Below, in pieces: positions 11,640 to 23,351 of a stretch of 64,000 nucleotides of DNA; the stretch's first letter is position 1; the number at the start of each line of letters is the position of its first letter. Origin of the DNA: Ziziphus jujuba (Eukaryota; Streptophyta; Magnoliopsida; Rosales; Rhamnaceae); NCBI RefSeq assembly GCF_031755915.1, contig NC_083388.1, positions 26,567,001 through 26,631,000 of the forward strand. Direction: 5' to 3'. The translations under genes were made by a program, and so were the position numbers. The notes under the pieces were generated by a model. It made no database searches. It saw only the letters and a program-made list of their open reading frames with translations, and was not told where the DNA came from.

Positions 11640-12112
11640 AAAGCATCTTCTTAGTTTAGTTCTTCGTAATAGGTGGATTTTCCTCACAATTTTGATTTTG
11701 TTTGGATACTTTTTTTTTTCTTTCTTAATTCTCCTGAGAAAATTTGACTTCGCTCGGCTTCTTATATCTTCGGTTCCAAAAGTAGATTTCTCACATTAAT
11801 TTAAGTTTATTTATTTATTTTGTTCTTCTGTTCTAAGAGCAGATTTATTATATTTATTTGAAATTTTTATATAGTTAAAGAGAAATCTGTAAAATTAACA
11901 TTCAAGTCTGGTTTCATTTTTATTTCATTAACATCAAGAGTATTTTAGAAAAAAAGAAAAAAAAATATGGTAGATGATTCTTTGAAAAGAACTGCAGTGT
12001 TGGTCATAATCTAACAAGAACTTAGGATTATTTACTATACATTTTTATTCTATTATGCTTCCTTACTCTAATCTATTATTTACTTATGAGAGAGGTCAAT
12101 TATAATGAGTCA
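11640..12112. repeat. Duplicated host segment, partner of 57120-57610
   Basis: The two regions share TTGTTCTTCTGTTCTAAGAG (11819 and 57295), GAGAAATCTGTAAAA against GAGAAATTTGTGAAA, TTTGAAAAGAACT, AACAAGAACTTAG, TATTTACTA and ATTCTATTATTCTTCCTTA in the same order. No gene is visible. It marks the edge of the host repeating unit just before element D. Confidence 0.65.
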
Positions 12113-12815
12113 TAGTGTAACACCCCGTCCCCAAGTACACCGGAAATTTCTAAAATTTGACCAAGTTTGACTGGGTTTGACCGTTGTTGACCGAGAAGGG
12201 ATCAAATGTTGACTTTTTGCTCCTGATGGAATTTCACATTGATCGAGGTACCGTTATGAAGTACACGTTGTCACGAGTTCATAGACCAATAGCACCTTGA
12301 AAATAGAGCTATGGTTTGAAAGTTATGAGCAAAATAAATTGAGGTCCAAACTGTCCAAGGGTTGCCGAAGTTAACTTTTTGTTCATGCAAAGTTGAGCTT
12401 TGACTCATGCATGGTTGTGAAGTACTCGTCCAAACGAGTTCATAGACTAGCGGCACACTTAAATTGGACATCTGGTTAAAAAGTTATGGACATGCGAAGT
12501 TTTTCAAATACCGTAATATTTTAATATATTTGGCTTGAGTGAACAGTGTATGCCACGTGTCGCAATTTCAGCCAATCCCATGAGTGAACAGTGTCACCCA
12601 TGGGTAGCTTTTATTTTGGCAAAATACGGAAGCCGAGGAGAGGAGAGAGAAAGAAGGGAGGAGTGTCAGGATCCGTCCAGAATTCCTTCCCCGGAACCCT
12701 AGACAAGTTCTGATCCCAGGGAAATACCACCGAACCTTTCAACGGAAAATCCGGCAGCACCTCCCCTAAGGGTAGGACTAACCAAAAATTACTTGCACTG
12801 AAAACACACTTCTAT

Positions 12816-15800
12816 TGTAACACCCCGTCCCGAACCATGTCAGAAATTTTTGCACGTTGATCGAGGTTGACCTTTAACTTTTTGACCCGGTTGGAATTCT
12901 AGGTTGACTGAGGTACCGTTACGAAGTACACGTTGGCACGAGTTCGTAGACTGGTAGCACGTTGAAAACGGAGCTACGGTTTGAAAGTTATGAGCAAAAC
13001 AAGTTGAGGTCCAAACTGTCCAAGGGGTGCCGGAGTTGACTCTTTTGTTCATGCAACGTTGAGCGTTGACTCATGCATGGTTGTGAAGTGCTCGTCGATA
13101 CGAGTCCGTAGACTAGCAGCACGTCCGATTTGGACATGTGATTTGAAAATTATGGACCTGTAAAGTTTTTCAAATACTGTATTATTTTAATATTATTTTT
13201 TAAACGCGTAACGAGGTGCCACATGTGACTTAATGAAGGTGACCATGTGTCACCATAGTGAGGTGCCACATGTCAACCATGTGTAATATCAAATTATTTT
13301 TATTATTATTTTAATAATAATATTTTTTTATTTAATTATTTTTATTTTTCCTTTTTCCTTTTTCTTTTTCTTTTCCTTTTTCTTTTGTTTTTGTTTTTCT
13401 TTTTCTTTCTTTTCCCCACGTGGGAAAACACCTGTTTTTTTTTTCTTTCTTTTCCTTTTCTTTTTTCCCTTCTTCTTCCCCGAGCCATCAAAAAACCAGT
13501 AAAGACTTTTCCCTCTCTCTCTCTCCTTTGACTCTCTCCCTCTCTCTGTTTGACCGGTGTTTGACCGGATTACAGTCGCCAGTAGCCCACCACCTCGCGA
13601 CCTCAGCCACCAAATCTCCCGGCCAGCTGCCGCCGGACGCACCCAGATCGGGCCGGTGAAGTCCGCGGCGGCGACTTGAAATTTTCCGGGGATTCTCGCC
13701 GTTTCCGACCAAACCAGCCCGACCCATAACTCTATCCCACCATTTTCGACCCCTCTGAGTCCATTTCTGGGGTTAGATTGCCCAAAATCCCCACCGTTTG
13801 AAAGATCCCTTAAGTTTAAATCCGGCCGAAGCTTCCCGACCAAATTCCGGCCACCTCCGGCGGAATTGGGGTCGATGGAGACCGGATTGGTAATCCTCGT
13901 CGCTCAAGCTTCGATTCGGTATGTTATTCGACCATTTTGGTTAAAGTTTGTGTTTGACCCCCCGGGTACCGGGTATTATTTACCCGATTAAAATATTAAT
14001 TTATTTGACTGTCTGTGAATTTTGTTCTAGGAGCACCGGTGAGTCGTGAAATTGATCCCGTGGTGGATTGTAGGTTAATTGCGTGCTCCAGGTGAGTGAC
14101 CCACCTTTAAAAATATTTTTGGGGTAATTAATTGTATTTATGTGGTATTAATTTGATATGTGTAATTGGTGCTCATGTGGTGTACTTTAAATATAATCAG
14201 GAAAAAATATTATTTTATATATAATTACCCATTGGTGCTAAATGAAATTTTGGGGTCATTAAGAAATTCCCGATTATTATTTTATTGTGATTAAATGGTA
14301 TTTATTACACATGAGCAAGTATTTTCGGTAATTAATTGTGTCTGGATTTTATATCATTTTTGGGCAATTAATTATGTTTAATTGGTATTTAATTTATGCT
14401 CATGTGGTACAATTTGGTTATGGTTTTATTGTAGTTTAATTTATTTATTGTGCATGAGCAAAGTGTATTTCGGTAGTATTTATACGTAGTTTCAAATATG
14501 ATTTTTCGGGCATAATTGGGTTAAATATTTTACGAAAATATTTGTTTAAATTTTATAAATTATGCCCGCGGTATTTTTATGATTGAATCTCGTATTTCGA
14601 GAAAATTGTGGTTTGTTGTTATCGCTGTTTCGTACCGGTTTATTAAATAAAAATATGTGGGATGGTAAGTGTGATAATTTAATATATTTCCCACGGTAAT
14701 TTTGGAAAACGGTACGGTTGGTTATTAATGTTTATTTTTAGACGCACTCATACAGTATTGGTGTTCTGGTGTATGGTGTATGGACACGTGGTAGCGCGCG
14801 GTTATTATGTGGTTTAGCGCGTCGTGATTATTTCTCCCGTGGTTGCCATTGGACTGGGCAGGCAAGTTTGATATTGGCCACAACAGCCCCTCCCTTCACC
14901 GGGAGATGGTTTTAGCAGCGGTATTGTCGGGATGCCGAAGTGCCGTTGCAGGTTTCTCTCTTTAACCTCCCTGCCAGTCGGTGCTCGGGACGCTGGGTAT
15001 CGGAGGGTATCATCGGTATATGGTGTGGTGCGTCATGTGTAATTGTCAAGTGTAATTTTCAAATAAAGTTTAAAACCCCAAAGGTGTTAAAAAAAATTAT
15101 TTATTATAATTTATTACAGAATATTTATATTTGGGGTATTTATTTGTTTATTTGTTGTTTATTAATTTATTTGGTTCATTGGTTTTCGGGAAGTACGAAT
15201 ATCGGGTTTTGTGAAAATGTTTTAAAAAGGGGAACATTTCCAACGGAGTGAATAGTGAGGGTTTTAAGAGAAATTGTTACTTCAGTTGTTTATTTATTTA
15301 TTTATTTAATTGTTCGGTATTGATTTATTAAATCCCTTTATTTGGTATATTATTTATATTAAAGGTGTATGGTAGTTAGGGTCACTCACTGAGATGATTA
15401 GCATCTCACACTCTTAAATTCCGTTCCCCTAGGTCCAGGTTGGAGACGTTGATTGTCCGGGGCGAGCCCAACGTCTCAGTTCGTTGCTGAAGGTTCAAGA
15501 AGTTTTTCTTTCCTTTTTCCTCTCTATCTTGTATTGCTTCTTATCTGTCATTTTATAAATTCCACATTTATCTGTATAATGCTCTGTATACTGTATTAGA
15601 CATGTAGTTGTTTTTATGCACTGGGTTGCTGCTGTTCTTTGAAGTGCTGAAATTTGTGGAATCAATTTGTAGTAACATAGGAGGGATAAAGGGATGTTTT
15701 TAGAAGTGTGTTTTCAGTGCAGGAAATTTTTGGTTAGTCCTACCCTTAGGGGAGGTGCTGCCGGATTTTCCGTTGGAAGGTTTGGTGGTATTTCCCTGGG

Positions 15801-15851
15801 ATCAGGGCTTGTCTAGGGTTCCGGGGAAGGAATTCTGGACGGGTCCTGACA
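12816..15851 (+). mobile_element. Solo LTR E, 3036 bp, inserted in LTR F
   Basis: It starts TGTAACACCCCGTCCCGAAC and ends GGGTCCTGACA, with TCTAT on both sides (12811-12815 and 15852-15856). It is a complete solo LTR of the same family as F but in the opposite strand. It contains the pyrimidine-rich block (13330-13560), a CCCACGTGGG palindrome and a GC-rich block (13560-13870). The longer open frames on either strand here follow this biased composition and are not genes. Confidence 0.92.
13415..13424. promoter_or_regulatory. G-box palindrome CCCACGTGGG in LTR E
   Basis: A CACGTG core (G-box, bound by plant bZIP/bHLH factors) sits at the same place, beside the pyrimidine-rich block, in LTR J (52761-52770) and as TCACGTGGGA in both G LTRs (30841; mutated to CACGTCGG near 34321). 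LTR F has CACGTAGG (near 17970). The conserved position suggests an LTR promoter element. This is inference from sequence only. Confidence 0.45.
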
Positions 15852-18800
15852 TCTATAAACATCCCCTTATTCCTCCCACGTTACTACAAATTGATTCCAC
15901 AAATTTCAGCACTTCAAAAGATAACAGCAACTCAGTGCAATAATAACACTACATGTCCAATACAGTATACAGAGCATTATACAATAAATGTGGAATTAAT
16001 ACCATGACAGATAAAAAGCAATACAAGATACAGAGGAAAAAGGGAAGAAATACTTCTTGGACTTCGGCAACGAATTGAGACGTCGGGCTCGCCCCGGACA
16101 ATCAACGTCTCCAACCTGGACCTAGGGGAACGGAATTTAGGAGTGTGAGATGCTAATCATCTCAGTGAGTGACCCTATCTACTATACACCTTTAATATTA
16201 ATAGTATACCAAGTAAAGGGATTTAATAAATCAATACCGAACAATTAAGTAAATAAATAAATAAACATTTGAAGTAATACTTTCTCTCAAAACCCTCACT
16301 ATTCACTCCATTGGAAATGTTCCCCTTTTTAAAACATTTTCATAAAACCCGATATTCGTACTTGCCGAAAACCAAGGGACCAGACAATTTAATAAACAAC
16401 AAATAAATAAACAAATACCCCAAAATATAAATAAACTGCATTAAATTATAATAAATAATTTTGTACTCTTTGGGATTTGAAATTTCTATCCGAAAAAATT
16501 TGTACTTGATGCACCACACCATATACCAGTGATGCCCTCTGATACCCAGCGTCCTGAGCACCGACTGGCGGGGAGATTAAAGAGAGAAACTTGCAAACGA
16601 CACTTCGGCATCCCGACAGTACCGCTGCTGAAACCATCATCCCGGCCAAGGAGGGGGGCAGCTGTGTGCACTATATAAGACTTGCCTACCCACAGTCCAA
16701 TGGCAACTCACGGGTGAAATAATAATACTTGCGCGCTGAACCACATATACATATACCAGAACACCAATACTGTGTGAATGCGTCTAAAATAATTATTAAA
16801 TCAACTATACCGTTTTCCAAAATTTACCGTGGAAAATATACCAAATTTTCACAAAATACCATCTCACATATTTTTATTTAACAAACGGTACGGAAACATC
16901 GATAACCAATCAACCATAATTTTCTCGTAATACGAGGTTCAACCATTAAAATACAGCGGGCATAATTTATACAAAATTAAACCACCAACTTAAACAAATA
17001 TTTTCATAAAATATTTAACCCAATTATGTCCGAAAAATAACACTTAAAACCACGTACGATTATTACTGAAATATACATTGCTCATGCACAATAAATAAAT
17101 TAAACCACAATAAAATAATAATCAGGAAATTCTTAGTAATCCAAAATTCCGTTTAGTATCAATGGGTAAAAATATATATAAAATAATATTTTTTTCCCGA
17201 CTATATTTAAATTACGCCACATGAGCACAAATTATAGATATCAATTTAACACCACATAAATATAATCAATTACCCCAAAAACATTTTTAAAGGTGGGTCA
17301 CTCACCTGGAGCACGCAATTAAACCATGATCCACCATGGGATCAATTCCACGACTCACCGGTGCTCCTAGAACACAATTCACACACAGTCAAATAAATTA
17401 ATATTTTATTCGGATAAATAATACCCGGTACCCGGGGGGTCAAATACAAACGTTATCCAAAATAGTCGAATAATATATCGAATCGAAGCTTGAGCGACGA
17501 GGATTACAAATCCGGTCTCCATCGACCCCAATTCCGCCGGAGGTGGTCAGAATTTGGTCGGAAAGCTTCGGTCGGTTTTCAATTCCTTGTATCTCCCAAA
17601 CCACTTCGAATTTTCGAGATTGGAGGCCATATTTGGACTCAGAGGACCCAAAATAGGGGGAGAGGAGGCTTAATTTGGACTGGGCTGGCCGGAAAACACA
17701 AGAAAAGAGGAGAGAGAAATTTTTCCTGCCGGCGGCTTCTCCGGCCCGATCGGGGCGCGTTCGGCGGCCGGTGACCGTGAAAATTGGCGGCTGAGCTCAC
17801 CTCCTCCCTCCGCTCATCACTGGCCAGCACGTGAGTGGTTCTGGTGGCCGAAAAATGTGCAGCAGGGAGAAAGAGAAAGACGGGCGGTGGGAAGGAAGAA
17901 AGAAAGAAAGAAAGAAGAAGAAGAAGAAGAAGGAGAAGGAGAAGGATCGGAACCCGTGGCCTTTTTTCCCACGTAGGGGAAAAGAAAAGAAAAAGAAAAA
18001 GAAAAAGAAAAGAAAAAGGAAAAGAAAAAGAAAAATAAAATAAAATAATTAAATAATTAAATAATTAAATAATTAAATAATAATAAAATAATATGACATT
18101 ACACATGGTTGACATGCGGCTTCTCAACATGGTGACACATGGTCACCTTCATTAAGTCACACGTGGTACATCGTTACACGTTCAAAAATAATATCAAAAT
18201 AATACAGTATTTGAAAAACTCTACAGGTCCATAACTTTCAAACCACATGTCCAAATTGAACCTGCTACTAGTCTACGAACTCGTGCCAACGTGTACTTCG
18301 TAACAATACCTCAGTCAACCTAGAATTCCAATCGGGTCAAAGTCAACTTTCGACCCCTTCGGTCAACGGTCAACAGTCAACCTCGGTCAACGTGCAAAAA
18401 TTCTGACATGGTTCGGGACGGGGTGTTACAAGGAGAGAGAGAGAGAGAGAGAGAAACCAACCGGCCACTGCCATTCACCCATTTCCAGCCACCGGAAAAG
18501 TACACACACCACCCCACCTTAAATCCATGAGCTTTCCGGCGAGATTTCGGTCACCTCGGGTCCGATCTCCGGAAGGTAAGCCTCAATCTGTGATCCTCGT
18601 TGCATAAGCTTCGATTCGGTATATTATTTGTAAATTTTGGTTAACGTTTGTGTAGTCCCCCGGATACCGGGTATTATTTATCCGAATAAAATATTAATTT
18701 ATTTGAGTTGTGTAATATTGTTGTTCTAGGAGCACGTGTGCATCATGGAATTGATCCCATGGAGGATATTGGATTAATTGCGTGCTCGAGGTGAGTGACC

Positions 18801-20982
18801 CACCTTCAAAATTATTTTTGGGTGTTAAATTATATTTATTTTGCAGTAATTAAATGTTTGGATCTAATATTTATGTGTTAAATATCAAGCAAAATTATAT
18901 TTGAAATTTTGATGGCACATTTGAATAAATTGAAATGTATATGTGCATTAAATCATATTTTTATTTTTGACAAATTATGGAAATTTGGATTTTATGGAAA
19001 TTTGATATTTAAAGGCATTGTGATTTTGATATTAATTGATTTATTGTGGAATTTATTTGTGAATTTATTTTGATTAAAGAAAAAATGAATTTATATAAAT
19101 TTATGCATTGTGGAAATTATTTTATGGTAATGAGGATTTGTGGAATTAAATTATATATGAAATTCATGTGGTTTTAATATTATTTTTGGGCATGATTTGA
19201 TTTTAAATATTTCAAGGAAATATTGGTTTAAGTTGGTGGTTTCAAATTTTATAATTATGCCCATGGAAAATTATTTGATTGATTTTATGATTTGGGAAAA
19301 AAAATAATTGTATATTACTATCGATGGATTTATACTGGAAATGTTAAAGAAAAAAATGTGGGAAGGTGAGTTTGAAAAATGGTATAATTCCCATAGTGAA
19401 TTTTGGAAAAAGTTACGTACTTTTAATAATAAAATTTGGTTATTTGTTTTAGACGCACTCATATAGTACTGGTGTTCTGTACTGTATATGTTAATGAGTG
19501 CGCAAGTTATAATGTCTCTTGTGAGTTGCCATTGGACCGAGGGTAGGCAAGTTTGATATTGGCCATAAGCTGCCCCCCTCCATGGCCAGGATGACGGTTT
19601 AAGCAGCGGCGCTGTCAGGACGCCGAAGCGACTGTATGCAAGTTTCTCTCTTTAACCTCCCGTTACACGTGCTTGGGATGCTGGGTATCGTGGGACATCA
19701 CTGATATATAGTGTGGTGCATCAAGTAATTATTTTTCTGATATAAATTTCAATTCCTAAAGTTTTAAAGTAGTATTTAAATTAGAATGTATTTAATGTTG
19801 TTTTTATTATTTATTTAAATTTAAAGCTTTAAACAAATTTTATGAAATTGATATCGTGATTTTATTACCTATTCTCATTAATGTTTAAAAGTTATTTGCC
19901 TTGATTTTATCATTTAAATCGATTGGTATTTTAAAATAAATTCTATTATATTTTTATCATGTGTTTTATATCGATGTTTAAATTGATTTAAAATGTTTCT
20001 TTGATTATTTCTTTGACTTAATTAATAGATTTTATAATTTATATATTGGGTCTATTCTTGTTCTTATACCAAATTTCTTTAGTACAAGTTTAATTATGAT
20101 TTTAATTATTGTATCCAATGATGTCTTATTCTATATTTCCATTATAAATTTTGGATCTTTAAATTCTTGTATATTATTTGTTTGTGACATTTATTAATCA
20201 GTTAGTAATTGTTACGAAATTATTTTTATTTCTATTCCTATTTTATTTTCATTATAAATTTTGGATGCTTGATTTATTATCTTTATTTGATATTTAGTTA
20301 ACTAATTGTTTCCTTGGTTTTCGGGGCATAAAAGATTGGGTTTTGCGAAAATGTTTTAAAAGGGAAACTTTTCCAACCGAGTGAATCGTGAAGGTTTTGA
20401 GAGAAAATATTAATTTTAATTAATTATTATTTATTTATTTATTTATTCTTAATTAACCAATTGTACTATAATTATCATGGCTTTATAATTGTACAGTAGA
20501 TAGGGTCACTTACTCAGATGATTAGCATCTCATATTTCTAAATTTCGTTCCCCTAGGTACAAGGATTGGGAGACGTTGATCGTCCGGGGAAAGCTTGACG
20601 TCTCAGTTCATTGCCGAAAGTCCAAGAAGCATTTCTTCCCTTTTTTCCTCTTCATCTTGTATTGCTTATTTATCTGACATTGTATTAATTCCACATTTAT
20701 TTATATAATGCTCTGTATACTATATTGGACATTTAGTTATTAATTATGCACTGATTTCCTGTTATTATTTTTAAGTGCTGCAAATTTGTGGAGACAAATT
20801 GTAGTAATGTGGGAGGAATAAGGGGATGTATATAGAAGTGTATTTTCAGTGCAGGAAATTTATGGTAAGTCCAACCCTTAGGGGAGATTCTGCTGGATTT
20901 TCCATTGGAAGGTCCGGTAGGGTTTCTCTGGGATCAAGGCTTGTCTAGGATTTTGATGAGGAATTTTGGACGGGTCCTGACA

Positions 20983-23351
20983 GTTGGTATCAAAGCTCTA
21001 GGTTTTAGTATTCCTAGGGGACTGTGCATTTTTGTGCATCCCATCCATGTCTAATCTCTCGTTTTGCCCGTCTTAAAGCGTTCTTTCCCTTTATCTCGAA
21101 GCAAATTCGTTACCCGAGTTGAAATAGCTCTAATCTTCGAGGGTGCCAATTAGAATCACCTAGCCTAACGGGGAATTCCTATGGCCTAGTCAATGGTCGA
21201 GGATTGCCTTTTCTTTATCGAAAGTCAAGTAATGGTGGTAGATCCAATTCTGTGAATCTTTTGGGATCCGAAGTGGTCCTAGATATGGATTGAGTAGTTC
21301 TTATGTTTATGGACTGCTAGCATAAAGGAGTAAAGTTAAAGTGTTTTAGCTTACCTAAAGTGGTGCTTCGTGGAGGAGTTAGGAGGCCTTTACCATGATT
21401 AATTTCTATCCTTGTCTCCAAGGAGCTATCGGAGAATGGTTGTTAAGGGTATTTGACCCATGTGGTTGATGCCCGAGTAGATGGTGAGCGTTGGAAGTGC
21501 TCATAGTGGGAAGCAATTCGAAAGTGTTTTCCCTACAAGTTACCTTGATTACGACCATAAAAGGGATATCAATTCACCATTAAATTTTCTTTGGACATCG
21601 ATCTATTTCAATACCGCCATGCCGTGCGACTTTATCAAAGTTAAAGGACTGAAAGGCTTAACTGCAAGATTTGGTGAATAAAGGTTTCACTAGATCAAGC
21701 TTATCATCGTGAATGGTATCCGTTTTGTTCATGGAGAAGAAGGATGGTTGCCTAAGAGTGTGTATCGGCTACCAACGACCTAACAAGGTGACCACCCATA
21801 ATCGATACCTGTTGCCGAGTATGAATGTGTGTCGATCAACCTCAAGGTGTCAAGATATTTTTCCAATCGATTATCAAAAACTAAATGCTTTTCAAAGTGA
21901 TATTTGAAATTAAAGGTATTTTATTCATGTTTTTATTATTTATTTAAATCAATGTTTTGGTATGAATTTCATTTGCATTGATTTTATTATTCATTTAAAA
22001 TTGTGATTTAAAATATATTTTGACATGTTTTTATAATTTACCTTGATTATGACAGTTTACATAAAATGTGTTTTTATCATTTATTCAATTAATGTTTTAA
22101 AGTGCATTCTACTATGACCTTATTATTTAAATGGTTTGGATAATTTAAAATAAATTTTATTATATTGTTACTCTTATTTTAAATGCATGTGTTAAATATT
22201 TCTTTTATTATTTAATCGATTCATTTTACTTATTTTAAAATGATTATTAAAATGCATTTATTCATGTTTTTATTATTGTTCCAATGTGGAATTTTAACAA
22301 TTGCCTATGCAAATTAAGGTATTTTAAACTGATTAGAATAATTCTCTTATTATTTATTATTTCATTGATTTAATTAGTAAATTTTATAAATTATATTTTG
22401 ATTTTTGATTTTTGAAGAAGTTTGAAAATTTAATTTAGGTTGATAAATTGTATATATTTTATGTTGGTGGTATATTTGAAAAATATATTTATTATTTGTT
22501 TTATGTTATGGTTTTTCCAAGAGCGACTTAAGGTTTAAGCATCGCCAATTGAGAATCCAAGAGTAGGATATCGTTGAGTTCAAAAAGAGACCCCAAAGGA
22601 AGCACGCGATTCGATGTATGTGATACACCCCAAAGGTATAAAGATATATCAAATGCTCACTAAGTATTATTGGTGGATTGGCACGATAAAGGAAGTTGCC
22701 GAATTAGAATCAAGGTACGTAAGTTGCCAACAAGTGGAAGAAGTAGAAATGTTAGCACACCTTTTTACTGGTACGAGAGTGGTTCTCACTGAGACAAGTT
22801 GGCCAAGCTAAATTGGATGCAAACACCTATGAATGACTATGAATAAGGTGAAGGTCATCCGAGAGAGTTTGAAGACCGCTCAGGAATCGACAAAAGAGTT
22901 AACCTGACGTGCAAGGAAAAGATCTTGAATTCAAAGTCCGAGATTGAGTTTTTGAAATTATCTCCATAGGGGAGAGTCGTACGCTTTGGTTGATAGAGAG
23001 AGCTAAGTTCTCGTATCTTGGTTTCTACGAGGTTAGCGAAAGAATTGATTTTGTAGCGTACGAGTTAGCATTTTTGGAAGAGTTAACGCAGGTATGTAAC
23101 GTATTTCATGCATCAGAGCTACGAAAAGACATCGAAGACCTGTCATGTGAGGAACAACCAATATAAATCTTAGGTCACGAAAGATACATATTCGTCGATG
23201 AGATTATTTCTCAAGTTAAAGTCTTATGGCAGATTTTACGTAGCCAAGGAAGTGACGTGGAAGCTTGAAGCACAAATCAGCAACCAATATTCTTATACGT
23301 TTTAGTGAAGTATAAAATTTCGAGGATGAAATTTTTGTAAAGGGGGAAGAT
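20983..23351 (+). pseudogene. Internal region of element D: pol fragments, no gag
   Basis: After the primer site and leader the sequence jumps at about 21141 into a protease-proximal part (compare 3110-3470 of element A). An RT fragment reads MEKKDGCLRVCIGYQ near 21733. Between about 21905 and 22550 is AT-rich DNA like the central LTR part, replacing most of RT and RNase H. An integrase zinc-binding part reads YYWWIGTIKEVAE from about 22660, with CQQ following. The end of pol (22850-23330) is recognisable but full of stops. The 3' leader wording AATTTCGAGGATGAAATTTTT precedes the polypurine tract. Confidence 0.75.
23338..23351 (+). other. Polypurine tract of element D
   Basis: AAAGGGGGAAGAT lies directly before the TG of the right LTR, the position where plus-strand DNA synthesis is primed. 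The same wording (AAGGGGGGAAGGT) precedes the right LTR of element G. Confidence 0.8.

Larger units (their letters stand above)
12664..18430 (-). mobile_element. Solo LTR F (minus strand), inserted in the D LTR and itself split by E
   Basis: Read on the minus strand the LTR starts TGTAACACCCCGTCCCGAAC (3' limit 18430) and ends TCCTGACA (at 12664). Pieces are 12664-12815 and 15857-18430, about 2.7 kb in all. Flanking AGGAG duplicates show it arrived as one insertion. No internal retrotransposon sequence is present, so it is a solo LTR left by LTR-LTR recombination. Confidence 0.9.
12116..20982 (+). repeat. 5' LTR of element D, split by insertion F
   Basis: The LTR consists of 12116-12663 and 18436-20982. 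The two parts join through a 5-bp AGGAG repeated at 12659-12663 and 18431-18435. It ends at CCTGACA followed by TTGGTATCAAAGCTCT (20984-20999), the primer site. An AG-rich run (18433-18453) lies at the join. Confidence 0.85.

Noticed and set aside
13328..13843. Long minus-strand frame and several overlapping frames in LTR E, with look-alikes at 17490-18043 and 52248-52820
   Set aside because: They follow the strand-biased CT/GA block and GC-rich block of the LTR, recur out of frame between copies, and show no protein motif.
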